Assembly (NCBI GenBank): GCA_015152525.1
Contig: SUTU01000004.1
Location: forward strand, 60,699-124,698
Origin: Cyanobacteria bacterium SIG28
GTDB lineage: Bacteria; Cyanobacteriota; Vampirovibrionia; Gastranaerophilales; Gastranaerophilaceae
Reading direction: 5' to 3'
DNA length: 64,000 bases
The translations under genes and the position numbers were made by a program. Below the pieces are notes generated by a model, which was given only the letters and a program-made list of their open reading frames with translations, was not told the origin of the DNA and made no database searches. Positions 29,017 to 38,045 of the stretch are shown one piece after another (position 1 is the stretch's first letter; each line of letters starts with the position of its first letter).

Positions 29017-31386
29017 TTAGTGCATTCCTGTATTCGAAAAAATATCAAAATTGTAATTATTTTGACTGGAGAATAATCTGTCGTCATGTCCCATAATTTT
29101 TAATTCTGTTTTATATCTAAGCTTATCATTACTACGTCCTAATTTTTTTACCCCTGAGTATCCTATTGCCTTGGCATCAAGTGGTAAAGCTTCTTCAAAA
29201 GCAATGAGAAACTCTAAACAATTTGGAAACATATATTTATTTATTAGTTGTTTTTTAGCATTGCTCATGATGCTTCTTGGTGTTTGTTCAGTTTTATTGA
29301 ATTCAGATTTGACATAAACAATTGTATCAGTGTTTGCGTATTCATCTTCAACAATATTTTTTAGTAAAAATCTATCGCTGTTGTTTTTATAATCAAATAT
29401 TTCACAAATTTTTAATATTGAAGCTTTATCACTTGGCTTTAAGGACATGTAGTCCTCATATTTGCATAAAAGTTTTGTTTTTGTATCATTATTGAAACCG
29501 GATTTTTCCATTAATTTTTCTAATAGTTCAGGATTTGGAAAAATATCTTTTGTTTTTGGGTATTTATCAACGATTTCACTATTCCAAAGGTATTGTCCGA
29601 TTTTTGTTTCACGTTCATCTTTGTCATAATCTCTTGCAAAATTTTCAGCAAGATTAAATATTTCACTTTTAGTAGGATTTTCAACTTCTTTCATATATGC
29701 TTCCCATTGCATAATTAGTGCTTCAAACTGTTGGGTTGAAAGATTTTTAGAAACCCCTTTGTTTATAAGTTCGATAACTTTTTTAGATTTAGTGAGTTCT
29801 TTTTCATCTAATGTTTTTGGTGCATATTTTGAGCAAACTTCTGCAGCAGGACCCATATTTTCTTGATAAAGTAGGGATATTGCTTCATCAAAACGTTCTC
29901 GATGTTGGTTTAATTCATATGCCTGTCTTTGTTTTTCTTGCATTTTTTTCTTGGCATTTTCTCGTTCTATTTGATTGAGTTTTTCGGTGCCTATCGGTTT
30001 TAGATTTTTATCGACGATGCTTTGAATTGCTTCTTCTTCGCTCATCTGGGATTCTTTTATGGCATCTAATTCTCGAATGAATTTGACCATAAATCTCATA
30101 TCTTCCGGTGTATTTTGGCAAGAATCAAAATCTACTATCAAATCAAATATTTTTTCAATATTTCCCAAATCTGTGTTTGCGTAATAATTTAAACGAGCTT
30201 TTAATTCATCTAAGTTATAATTTTTGTAATCTCTTTGGGTTTTATGAAGTTTTTCAGCATCAGAAATTATCTTTTTAATTTTTTCAGGAACTTTTTCGAA
30301 TTTGAATTCAGTTGTTTTCAATTCAGAAATTTTTATTTTTGTACCATTTTCTTCATATTCAATATCAGAAAGTTTTTTCCCTTCTAAATATTGTTGTTTG
30401 ATAACAGAAAGTACGAATTTATCATAATCGACATTCAATAATTTTCTTTCTGCATCGTTGAAACTAGGGAAAGCTTGTTTTCTATTTTCAGGAATATAGC
30501 TGAAGCCGACAGAGAATTTATAATGTTCGTAATTTTTCAATATTTTATTGGTTAAAGAAACAATAAATTTTTCTAAAACAGGTCTTGAAGTAATTTTTAA
30601 GCTTTGTGCGACATTACTCATTAAGTTTCTTAAACGGTGTTCTAAAAATCTAGAAATTTCAATTGAATCCATAGTGCTTTCAATCTTTTCATCTAAATCT
30701 TCATAGAAATCTCTGGTTAAAACGTCTGTTGATTTTTTAACAACATTTTCCATAGGGTCGTTAGGAACTTTAATTTTTGGATATTTTTTCTTTAGTTCAT
30801 CGACAGTTGTAATTGTTTCCAATTCGCTATAATGATCTAAAAATTCTTGTCTTAAATTAAAATTATTATTACTTATTGCATTTTTAAACCTGTTAATTAA
30901 TGAATAATCCATATCTTCAAGAACTTTTGGTTCTTCTTCTTTAGGGAGTTTATATAAATTTTTCTCCAAATACTTAGCTTCTTTTTCGATTTCTTGGATT
31001 TGATTAAGTCTTTGTTGCGGACTTAAGAAATTATTATTAGCAATAGCTTCGGCATGAAAATTTAGCTCTTCGAGTCGTCTATTTTTTTGTTCAAACATAG
31101 CCATCGCTTTTCGCATGATTGCGATAGCTCTTTCTTCATCTGAAAGTTTTCTGATATTTGTAGATAAAATGTCTTTTAAAGTTTTTAATAATTTGTTTTT
31201 ATCAGCTTCAAGTTTTACTGTTATAGGTTGTTTGGCTTTAAACAAAACCTGATAATCATAAAATTGTTCACGCAAAAGCTCTGAATTATAATTTCTTTTT
31301 TCTGTTATTGGATTTGAATTATAATTTGTTTTTTGATTTTGATGAACTAAGTTTTTATTGGAAAATTTTTCGATACTTATATACAT
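29017..31386 (-). CDS. 789-residue lineage-specific helical protein
   Basis: A large, highly charged, mostly helical protein with no signal peptide and no obvious membrane segment. An AAGGA ribosome-binding site lies 4-5 nt before the ATG at 31386. The N-terminus is asparagine/tyrosine-rich, with long coiled-coil-like stretches around residues 60-160 and 470-500 (ENAKKKMQEKQRQAYELNQH). The C-terminus ends in a small segment with KIMGHDDRLFSSQNNYNF. I recognise no family and no catalytic motif. Like the 1590-residue protein at 11799 and the 380-residue protein at 53007, it looks specific to this lineage. It sits between gltX and rimO. Confidence 0.75.
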   Translation of the reverse strand: MYISIEKFSNKNLVHQNQKTNYNSNPITEKRNYNSELLREQFYDYQVLFKAKQPITVKLEADKNKLLKTLKDILSTNIRKLSDEERAIAIMRKAMAMFEQKNRRLEELNFHAEAIANNNFLSPQQRLNQIQEIEKEAKYLEKNLYKLPKEEEPKVLEDMDYSLINRFKNAISNNNFNLRQEFLDHYSELETITTVDELKKKYPKIKVPNDPMENVVKKSTDVLTRDFYEDLDEKIESTMDSIEISRFLEHRLRNLMSNVAQSLKITSRPVLEKFIVSLTNKILKNYEHYKFSVGFSYIPENRKQAFPSFNDAERKLLNVDYDKFVLSVIKQQYLEGKKLSDIEYEENGTKIKISELKTTEFKFEKVPEKIKKIISDAEKLHKTQRDYKNYNLDELKARLNYYANTDLGNIEKIFDLIVDFDSCQNTPEDMRFMVKFIRELDAIKESQMSEEEAIQSIVDKNLKPIGTEKLNQIERENAKKKMQEKQRQAYELNQHRERFDEAISLLYQENMGPAAEVCSKYAPKTLDEKELTKSKKVIELINKGVSKNLSTQQFEALIMQWEAYMKEVENPTKSEIFNLAENFARDYDKDERETKIGQYLWNSEIVDKYPKTKDIFPNPELLEKLMEKSGFNNDTKTKLLCKYEDYMSLKPSDKASILKICEIFDYKNNSDRFLLKNIVEDEYANTDTIVYVKSEFNKTEQTPRSIMSNAKKQLINKYMFPNCLEFLIAFEEALPLDAKAIGYSGVKKLGRSNDKLRYKTELKIMGHDDRLFSSQNNYNFDIFSNTGMH

Positions 31387-31462
31387 ATCATCCTTGCTAT
31401 TTATTATTTAAAAATTTGTGAAAAAATATTTTGCTAGTTTTAGTGTGTTTTTGTTCGGGAAA

Positions 31463-31493
31463 ATATCGGCGAATCTTTTTGACTCGCCGATAT
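31463..31493. terminator. Hairpin terminator between gltX and the 789-residue gene
   Basis: ATATCGGCGA (31463-31472) pairs perfectly with TCGCCGATAT (31484-31493) around an 11-nt loop. It lies 9 bp beyond the gltX stop; a short T-rich flank follows on each strand. It probably ends gltX transcription. Confidence 0.7.
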
Positions 31494-31501
31494 ATTTTAA
31501 A

Positions 31502-32968
31502 TTATTTAATAGCTTTTTTAGCTCTTGCCAGACAGTTTTCTTTGCCCAATATTTCGAGGATTGCTGTCATATCTGCACCACGAGTTCTTCCTGTAATTGC
31601 ACCTCTTATCGCCCACATTGTAGCTTTTGGCTTGATACCTTTTTCTTTAAATTCGCCCCTGAATGTTTCTAATTTTTCGTGCAAGTTTTCTTCTGTCCAT
31701 TCCCAGTTTTCGCCTTGTTCTACAAAAGCTTTTAAAACTTCTTGGGATTCTGCTAAATCAATAACTGAACTTTGAACTTCCGGTTCAATTTCTACATTTG
31801 AGCCGCCAAAGAAATATGGAACAGCATCAGTTATATCAGATAACAAAGTCAATGGCTCACGAGTAATTTCTACCATTCTTGTGTATTGAGCATCTGTTAA
31901 AGAACTCAAATCATATTTTGTTAAATATTTTTTAAGCATTTCTTTAAGAGTTTCAATAGGTAGAGCTTTAATATAATGTCCGTTCATCCATTTTAATTTG
32001 TCGTATTCAAATATAGAGTTTGAAGATGAAATTTCACCAATTCTAAAATCTTGTGCGATTTTATCAACCGGCTTAACTTCTTCACCATCAGAAGGTGCCC
32101 AACCTAAAAGAGCAACAAAGTTAACTAATGCTTCTGTTAAATAACCTTGTTCAACAAAGTCAGAAACTGCAGTTGCGCCATGACGTTTAGACAATTTACT
32201 TCTATCCGGTGCAAGAATCATACCTAAATGACCAAATCTTGGAACATCAAATCCTAAAGCTTCAAATATTAATATTTGTTTGTAAGTATTTGAAATATGA
32301 TCTTCGCCTCTGATAACGTGAGAAATTTTCATTAAAGCATCATCAATAACTACTGCATAGTTATAAGTTGGTGCGCCGTTAGATTTCATAATAACAAAAT
32401 CGCCGATAAGGTCTGTGTCCATGTGTAATTTACCTTTTACCAAATCTTCAAATTCTAAGATTGAAGAGTCATGGAAAGCTTTTTGGGCTTTTGCGATATT
32501 AAATCTAATAGCCGGTTTTCTACCTTCAGCTCTTAATTTTGCTTTTTCTTCTTCTGTAAGGTTTTCGCATTTTTTAGAATAAACGTAGGCTTTTTTGTTA
32601 GCTGTAGCTTCTTCTTTTTCTGCTTCTAATTCTTCGGGCGTGCAGAAACATTCATATGCAAAACCTTTGTCTAATAATTCTTGAATATATTTTGGATAAA
32701 TATCAAATCTTTCAGATTGTGTATACGGACCATAATTTCCGCCAACATCCGGACCTTCGTCCCAGTTTAAACCTAAAGCTTTAAGTGAATCAAAAATATT
32801 ATCAACATATTCTTGTGATGTTCTTTCAGCATCGGTATCTTCTATTCTTAAAACAAATTTTCCGTTATTTTTCTTTGCAAACAAATAGTTGAATAGCGCT
32901 GTTCTGGCAGTTCCAACGTGTAAGTTTCCGCTTGGCGAAGGTGCTATTCTTACTCTAACTTCACTCAT
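31502..32968 (-). CDS. gltX: Glutamyl-tRNA synthetase
   Basis: Class I synthetase charging tRNA-Glu (and in many bacteria also tRNA-Gln, for later amidation). The 488-residue length is typical. It carries the HIGH-equivalent APSPSGNLHVGTARTALF at the N-terminus, LRIEDTDAERTS, and the KMSKS-equivalent KLSKRHGATAV near residue 255. AAAGGA precedes the ATG at 32968. The 180 bp upstream contains overlapping inverted repeats that may fold in the mRNA leader. A strong hairpin follows the stop. Confidence 0.96.
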   Translation of the reverse strand: MSEVRVRIAPSPSGNLHVGTARTALFNYLFAKKNNGKFVLRIEDTDAERTSQEYVDNIFDSLKALGLNWDEGPDVGGNYGPYTQSERFDIYPKYIQELLDKGFAYECFCTPEELEAEKEEATANKKAYVYSKKCENLTEEEKAKLRAEGRKPAIRFNIAKAQKAFHDSSILEFEDLVKGKLHMDTDLIGDFVIMKSNGAPTYNYAVVIDDALMKISHVIRGEDHISNTYKQILIFEALGFDVPRFGHLGMILAPDRSKLSKRHGATAVSDFVEQGYLTEALVNFVALLGWAPSDGEEVKPVDKIAQDFRIGEISSSNSIFEYDKLKWMNGHYIKALPIETLKEMLKKYLTKYDLSSLTDAQYTRMVEITREPLTLLSDITDAVPYFFGGSNVEIEPEVQSSVIDLAESQEVLKAFVEQGENWEWTEENLHEKLETFRGEFKEKGIKPKATMWAIRGAITGRTRGADMTAILEILGKENCLARAKKAIK

Positions 32969-32983
32969 TTTTAAATCCTTTCT

Positions 32984-33057
32984 TTTAACCTTAATTTAAG
33001 GCAGGAAGCTTTTATTTTTAATTAATATACTTGCTTCTTACCCTTAAATTATCCTGC
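32984..33057 (-). promoter_or_regulatory. gltX leader with overlapping inverted repeats
   Basis: On the minus strand (the gltX sense strand), in order, GCAGG, ATTTAAGG, GAAGC, then GCTTC, CCTGC and CCTTAAAT occur within about 75 nt. GCAGG/CCTGC with GAAGC/GCTTC nested inside is one fold; ATTTAAGG/CCTTAAAT crosses it. This gives either a pseudoknot or two alternative structures before the gltX ribosome-binding site. I see no T-box consensus and no U-tract, so a regulatory role is only suggested. Confidence 0.3.
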
Positions 33058-33112
33058 AAATAGTTTAAAATGTAAAGTTTTGTCTAATTATTATTTGTAA
33101 AAAATCTTAAGC

Positions 33113-33142
33113 TTGACCACAACAACAATTAGATGAGATAAT
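33113..33142 (+). promoter_or_regulatory. Promoter predicting a leaderless transcript (ABC permease gene)
   Basis: TTGACC (33113-33118), an 18-bp spacer and GATAAT (33137-33142). The ATG at 33149 follows after exactly 6 nt, and no Shine-Dalgarno is present. Confidence 0.5.
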
Positions 33143-33148
33143 TAGCAT

Positions 33149-34021
33149 ATGAATTATTATAAAAAGTATACACCATATTTATTTTTATTACCGGCATTGG
33201 CGGTTTTGGTTGTGTTCTTTTTTATACCTTTTTTTCAAACGATAGGTTTAAGTTTTTTTGATTATTCTTCCGGTATTTATAACCCTGATTTTAGTGGTGT
33301 TGATAATTATGTAAAACTTTTTAAGGAACCGATTTTTTATCAAGTTATGTTTAATACTTTTATGTATTTATTGATAGCAGTACCATTTTTGGTTATTTTC
33401 CCTCTTTTTATAGCAATTTTAATAAATCAAAAAATCCGAGGTATAACTCTATATAAGATACTCATATATTTGCCGGTAATAGTTTCAATTGTAGTTGCAG
33501 CGATTGCATTTAAATGGCTTTATGCGAATGAAGGTGTTTTAAATTATATTTTATCTCTGTTTCATGTTGAGCCTATCGGTTGGTTAGTTGATACGAAATG
33601 GGCATTATTTTCGGTAGCGGTTGTAACAATATGGAAAGGTGTCGGTTATTATATGATGATATATTTATCATCTTTAATGAGTGTTCCTCAAGATTTATAC
33701 GAAGCTTGTGATATTGACGGCGCTAATTTTTTACAAAAACATCTAACTGTAACAATACCTCATATAATGCCGACGATAGCTTTGGTTTCAACAATAAGTA
33801 CAATTTCCGCTATGAAAGTTTTTGCAGAAATTTATGTTATGACAAAAGGCGGACCTTTAAATTCTTCAAAGACTATAGTTTATTATATTTACGAAAGAGC
33901 TTTTGAAAATTTAGATTTAGGCTATGCATCTGCACTTGCAGTAGTTTTATTAGTGGTAGTTATGTTATTTTCTTTGATAAATATTTTGTGTTTTGAGAAG
34001 AATAAATACAGTGATATTTAA
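33149..34021 (+). CDS. Sugar-type ABC transporter permease (MalF/UgpA-like), orphan
   Basis: A 290-residue inner-membrane permease with six predicted helices and the binding-protein-dependent transport (EAA) loop YEACDIDGANFLQKHLTVTI that contacts the ATPase. It resembles the MalF/UgpA branch for carbohydrate uptake. No second permease, ATPase or solute-binding protein gene is nearby, so its partners must be encoded elsewhere. The glycosyltransferase gene follows after 12 bp. Promoter spacing suggests a leaderless mRNA. Confidence 0.88.
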   Translation: MNYYKKYTPYLFLLPALAVLVVFFFIPFFQTIGLSFFDYSSGIYNPDFSGVDNYVKLFKEPIFYQVMFNTFMYLLIAVPFLVIFPLFIAILINQKIRGITLYKILIYLPVIVSIVVAAIAFKWLYANEGVLNYILSLFHVEPIGWLVDTKWALFSVAVVTIWKGVGYYMMIYLSSLMSVPQDLYEACDIDGANFLQKHLTVTIPHIMPTIALVSTISTISAMKVFAEIYVMTKGGPLNSSKTIVYYIYERAFENLDLGYASALAVVLLVVVMLFSLINILCFEKNKYSDI

Positions 34022-34033
34022 GGGGTGTAAAAC

Positions 34034-35074
34034 GTGAGAATTCTTGTTATAACAGATTTATACCCGATTATGGAAGATGAAAAATATACTCCTAGAACAA
34101 TTGAAGCTTTTGTTAAAACTTGGCAAAAACAGGGGCATGAAGTTAGAATTATTAAACCGAATTTCTTACTGAATTCTTATATAAGAAAAAAGCCTTTTTA
34201 TAAAGACGGGATTTATGGAAATGTTGAAAATATTAATTATATAACCCCTTTTCTTGGTGATATAAAAAAGAAGATTAAAACGCTTTTTGCGCCTGATGTT
34301 GTTATTGCGCACATGCCGTCAGGTTTAATTTTTGCTAATAAACTTGGCGTAATGTATACAGCAGCAGTTCATTCTTCTGATATAGAAGTTTTAACAAATC
34401 CTATTTATAAATTTTATTTTAAAACCGAGTTAGAGAACGCTTACAAAAATGCTCAAAAAATTGCTTGTCGTTCTTATGTTTTGAGAGAGAAATTTTTATC
34501 GCTTTATCCTCAATATAAATCCAAAACTTTTGTAGCACCTTCCGGTATAGATGAAAGTATTATTATTGAAAGAAATTGGGAAGAAAGAGAAAAAGTTCGA
34601 GTTTTGACTTGTGGGCAGTTTGTAAAAAGAAAAAATATAGATAAAGTGATAAAAGCTTGTGAAAAATATGAAAATATTGAATTGACTGTGGTTGGTTCAG
34701 GGAAATTAGAAAAAAAACTTAAGTCAATTTCGGAAAAACCGATTTTTACGGGTCAAATTTCTCGTGATGAAGTTTTGGAAAAGATGCGACAATCTGATAT
34801 TTTTATTTTGCCAAGTAGAAATGAAACTTTTGGTATGGTGTATTTAGAAGCAATGGCATCAGGATGTATTACAGTATGCTCAAAAGGTGAGGGTGTTGAT
34901 GGAATTATTCAAGATGGTGTAAACGGATTTTTAGCGGAAGATGTTGAAACGGTTTTAAATACTATATTAGAACATCCAAATAAAACTGAAATCCTTGAAA
35001 ATACTCGAAAAACCGTTTATAATTATACAGAAGAACTAATGGCAAAGAATTATCTGGATTCAATAATGGAGTAG
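34034..35074 (+). CDS. Glycosyltransferase family 4-like protein
   Basis: GT-B glycosyltransferase, probably cytoplasmic and building a surface polysaccharide or glycolipid. The 346-residue sequence starts at GTG with AAGGGG about 8 nt upstream. The N-terminal domain is MRILVITDLYPIMEDEKYTP-like; the C-terminal nucleotide-sugar domain (about residues 185-345) shows CGQFVKRKNIDKVI, LTVVGSGKLEKKL, and the E-x7-E motif region RNETFGMVYLEAMASG. It is in tandem with the ABC permease (12 bp) and the HNH-like gene (5 bp). Donor and acceptor are unknown. Confidence 0.88.
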   Translation: MRILVITDLYPIMEDEKYTPRTIEAFVKTWQKQGHEVRIIKPNFLLNSYIRKKPFYKDGIYGNVENINYITPFLGDIKKKIKTLFAPDVVIAHMPSGLIFANKLGVMYTAAVHSSDIEVLTNPIYKFYFKTELENAYKNAQKIACRSYVLREKFLSLYPQYKSKTFVAPSGIDESIIIERNWEEREKVRVLTCGQFVKRKNIDKVIKACEKYENIELTVVGSGKLEKKLKSISEKPIFTGQISRDEVLEKMRQSDIFILPSRNETFGMVYLEAMASGCITVCSKGEGVDGIIQDGVNGFLAEDVETVLNTILEHPNKTEILENTRKTVYNYTEELMAKNYLDSIME

Positions 35075-35079
35075 ATTTA

Positions 35080-36126
35080 ATGTCGCTTCCAAACTCAAAG
35101 CATAAAAGAATAACTGCTCAAAATTATTTAAAATATTACTATGATGTTCCTTACGAGGGTTCTACTTCTGCAGGAAAACCGTTAAGAAGATTGAGAAATA
35201 TTCGTTGCCCATATCGTGGAATTGAAATTATATCTTCAGATGCGATTAAAACTTTCGAAAAAAACTTGAAACTATGTAAAACTGCAGAAGATATAGTTGA
35301 ATTGTTATCTAATTATACAGATTTTATGTTGCCGACGGAAAAATCTATTTATGCAATATTTAAGGACTTTGCTCTGCTAAACCCTAATGATAATATTCAA
35401 AATTGCTTACAAATGATTTGCAGTAATTCTTTGACCAAGCTGAAACTCGAAGAGTTTTCTGTTCTTGATGATGTCGACATGTTGTCCAGAAAACTTTCAC
35501 CTGCAACAGCTATTCAATTAAGAGAAAAAACAACTAAATGCCGACAAATAATTTTGAGTAATAATAAAAAAGATACTTTTAAACGAAAAGTGTTTTTGAG
35601 TTCTTTAGAAAATATTCATTTCAAGGATAACGAAAAAGAAATCTTTGAAAAAATAAAGAATAAGGCTATTTTTCTTCCGACATCAGAGAGTAGTAAAAAT
35701 GCTTTTATTGTCAAATATTGTAAACGTAAACAGATTGAAATAGCAAGACGCTTGTTTATTGCTTCAACAGCTTCGATAGAACATATAACGCCTGCTTCTC
35801 AAGGTGGTTTAAACACTATTGGAAATTTTTTATTAACGACTGCAAACGGAAATCGATACAGAGAAAATATGCCACTACCGTCTTATATTCAAAGATTTCC
35901 TAAAATTCCGATATATATGCAACAATATATTGATGATGTAGTTGATGCAATTCATAATGGCAAAATGCAGGGTAATGAAACTTATCCATACAAAATAAAA
36001 AATAAATTATTTGAAGTTTCTGAAGGAAAGATCTTATTAAGCTTATCGAGATATAATTATTCGGAAGAAGAAGCTGCAGATGCTGTTAAAGAGTACGAAC
36101 AACGCTGGGATAAGTATCGTAAATAG
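35080..36126 (+). CDS. HNH-like nuclease-domain protein
   Basis: A 348-residue protein with a recognisable HNH-type segment near residue 230: SIEHITPASQGGLNTIGNFL followed by TTANGNRYRENMPLP. The Glu-His, Asn and Asn of the beta-beta-alpha metal fold are in place, but there are no zinc-binding CxxC knuckles. The N-terminal 200 residues match nothing I know; one short piece (KPLRRLRNIRCPYRGIEI) looks basic. It is set between two glycosyltransferase genes in one transcript direction, 5 bp after the first, an odd place for a nuclease. Activity is inferred from the motif only. Confidence 0.6.
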   Translation: MSLPNSKHKRITAQNYLKYYYDVPYEGSTSAGKPLRRLRNIRCPYRGIEIISSDAIKTFEKNLKLCKTAEDIVELLSNYTDFMLPTEKSIYAIFKDFALLNPNDNIQNCLQMICSNSLTKLKLEEFSVLDDVDMLSRKLSPATAIQLREKTTKCRQIILSNNKKDTFKRKVFLSSLENIHFKDNEKEIFEKIKNKAIFLPTSESSKNAFIVKYCKRKQIEIARRLFIASTASIEHITPASQGGLNTIGNFLLTTANGNRYRENMPLPSYIQRFPKIPIYMQQYIDDVVDAIHNGKMQGNETYPYKIKNKLFEVSEGKILLSLSRYNYSEEEAADAVKEYEQRWDKYRK

Positions 36127-36148
36127 CTTGAAAAAAGTTCTTATTTAA

Positions 36149-36154
36149 TATAAT
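36149..36154 (+). promoter_or_regulatory. -10 element 6 nt before a possible start of the GT-C gene
   Basis: Perfect TATAAT followed by 6 nt and the ATG at 36161. The best -35 (TTGAAA, 36128-36133) leaves only 15 bp of spacer. A second start at 36194 has AAGGGA upstream, so leaderless use is uncertain here. Confidence 0.35.
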
Positions 36155-36160
36155 AATTGA

Positions 36161-37648
36161 ATGAAGATGAGAGATTTAATTAAGGGATTAGTAATGCAAA
36201 AAAAGAATGCAATTTTTTACTTTATAATGGGTGCAATTCTATTGTTAGGTGTCGTTTATAGAGTTTTAAGTTATTGTCAAGTAAATGTATTTGAAGATGA
36301 TGAATGCAGAATAATTTTGGCAATAATGGATAAACAATGGTGGGAATTGTTTTTTAGCTTAAATTATGAAGGTCAATCTGGTCCGCCGCTTTTTTTATTA
36401 ATAGAAAAATTTTTTGGTGAAATATTTAATTACACAGAAAAAGCTCTTAAATTTTTTCCTTTTGTTTGTTCTTTGTTATCGATGTTTGTTTTTTATAAAT
36501 TTACAAAAAAAGTTTTTACAAACAAATTACCTATTGTATTATCAAATTTTTTGTTTGTAATCAATACAGCTTTGCTTATGTATTCTGTTTCTGCAAAACA
36601 ATATTCATCTGATGTTTTAATGTGCCTCTTATGTATATATTATTTGGCTGATATCAATCTCAAAGAATTGTCAAAAAAGAAAATAATAATTTTAAGCTTG
36701 GTATTAGCTTTATTACCACTGATATCATTGCCAACAATATTTTTTATAGCTTCTTTTGTTATTATAAAATTAGCATATAATTTAAAGGATAAAGAATATC
36801 TAAAGTTGATTTTGTTAACAATAATTCCGCTAATAATTATGTTGTTTTTGTACTATCTGTTTAATCTTCATCCTTCAAAATTACAAATGTTAAAATATTT
36901 TCCTACATACTGGGATGAATGTTTTGTCGGTTTTGGAATAAAAAATAACATATTGTATATTTTGTTAAATTTATTTCATATGTTTTTTTACCCTAATGGT
37001 TCTTCAGTTTATAGTTTAATATTATTTATTGGTGGTTTAGGTTATTTGATAGAAGATAAATCTATATATTCTAAATTTATTTTATCTGTTTTTGGTTTTA
37101 CATTATTAGCTTCTATAACTCATATGTATCCAATAGTACTAAGGGTTTCATTATTTGCTTTGCCTTTGGTTATAATATGTATTATAAAACCGTTTGATTA
37201 TATTAAATTTAATAACTGGAAATTTTATGTTATTTTACCTCTTTTGATTTTAGCATTTTGTGGATATAACCTTTCCTATAATTCAATATATAAAAATATA
37301 ACAGCTACTCAAGCTAAAGATTTAATGACGGAATTGGTTGAAAAATATAATCCTAAAACTGACAGAGTGTTTGTAAATGACGCATCGTCTTCAAGTTTTA
37401 TATTTTATGCAAGGAAAAATAATTTTGTTCCGAATGAGTATACGCTTGTAAAAGGTTCTGTTAAAAACTTGAAAGAAACTCTTGATTCTTATCTTCTTGA
37501 GAGCCGGAAGGAAAGATTTTGGTTTTATATAGTTAAGGATTTTGTTGGTGCACCAAATCGTGAAGAGATTTTAGCTTGGGCGAATACGAAAAATATCATA
37601 TATAAAAAGAAAATTCGTAGAAATTTCTTAATACTTATTGAAAAATAG
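36161..37648 (+). CDS. Polytopic GT-C type glycosyltransferase (ArnT/PMT-like)
   Basis: A 495-residue membrane protein with about ten to eleven helices and a periplasmic C-terminal part. Shortly after the first helix is an acidic loop, FEDDECRIIL, where GT-C enzymes using polyprenyl-phosphate sugars carry their catalytic acidic residues. The overall pattern resembles dolichyl-phosphate mannosyltransferase/ArnT-like proteins. Either the ATG at 36161 (6 nt after TATAAT) or that at 36194 (with AAGGGA 7 nt upstream) could be the start; the difference is 11 residues. It is near another glycosyltransferase and yraN follows after 12 bp. Substrate unknown. Confidence 0.75.
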   Translation: MKMRDLIKGLVMQKKNAIFYFIMGAILLLGVVYRVLSYCQVNVFEDDECRIILAIMDKQWWELFFSLNYEGQSGPPLFLLIEKFFGEIFNYTEKALKFFPFVCSLLSMFVFYKFTKKVFTNKLPIVLSNFLFVINTALLMYSVSAKQYSSDVLMCLLCIYYLADINLKELSKKKIIILSLVLALLPLISLPTIFFIASFVIIKLAYNLKDKEYLKLILLTIIPLIIMLFLYYLFNLHPSKLQMLKYFPTYWDECFVGFGIKNNILYILLNLFHMFFYPNGSSVYSLILFIGGLGYLIEDKSIYSKFILSVFGFTLLASITHMYPIVLRVSLFALPLVIICIIKPFDYIKFNNWKFYVILPLLILAFCGYNLSYNSIYKNITATQAKDLMTELVEKYNPKTDRVFVNDASSSSFIFYARKNNFVPNEYTLVKGSVKNLKETLDSYLLESRKERFWFYIVKDFVGAPNREEILAWANTKNIIYKKKIRRNFLILIEK

Positions 37649-37660
37649 TAGGTTAATATC

Positions 37661-38011
37661 ATGAACAATATCAAAATCGGTAAAAATGGCGAAGAAATTG
37701 CTAAAGAGTTTTTAATCAAAAACGGTTATAAAATTCTTGAAACTAATAAGCGTTTTTCTCGTTTTTGTGAAATTGATATTATCGCATTAGATAAAGATAC
37801 TGTTGTTTTTTGTGAAGTTAAAACAAGAAAAACTAATATTTGCGGTTCGCCTTTTGAAGCTATTACTAAATCAAAATATGCACATATTAAAAAAGGTGTA
37901 TATTTATATCTTCAAGAAAATCCTAAATATAAGAAATTTAGAATAGATGCGGTTGCTATAGTTCTTCAACCTAAATTAGAGGTGAAACATTTAAAAAATA
38001 TTTCATTATAA
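37661..38011 (+). CDS. YraN family protein (UPF0102)
   Basis: A 116-residue protein with the endonuclease-like fold of the YraN/UPF0102 family: GKNGEEIAKEFLIKNGYKIL, the acidic core EIDIIALDKDTVVFCEVKTR (E-D-ExK pattern), and a closing RIDAVAI. Function of the family is not settled, though the active-site pattern resembles Holliday junction resolvases and restriction enzymes. It follows the GT-C gene by 12 bp and is closed by a strong terminator. Confidence 0.88.
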   Translation: MNNIKIGKNGEEIAKEFLIKNGYKILETNKRFSRFCEIDIIALDKDTVVFCEVKTRKTNICGSPFEAITKSKYAHIKKGVYLYLQENPKYKKFRIDAVAIVLQPKLEVKHLKNISL

Positions 38012-38013
38012 AA

Positions 38014-38042
38014 AACGAGAGGTATTAAGCCTCTCGTTTTTG
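38014..38042. terminator. Bidirectional rho-independent terminator
   Basis: AACGAGAGG (38014-38022) pairs with CCTCTCGTT (38030-38038) around a 7-nt loop, with an A run on the left and a T run on the right. It lies between the convergent yraN and the 81-residue gene and can serve both. Confidence 0.9.
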
Positions 38043-38045
38043 TTA

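Noticed and set aside
32969..33148. A T-box riboswitch controlling gltX
   Set aside because: The repeats can fold, but there is no T-box consensus (AGGGTGGNACCGCG-like) and no U-tract terminator before the gene.
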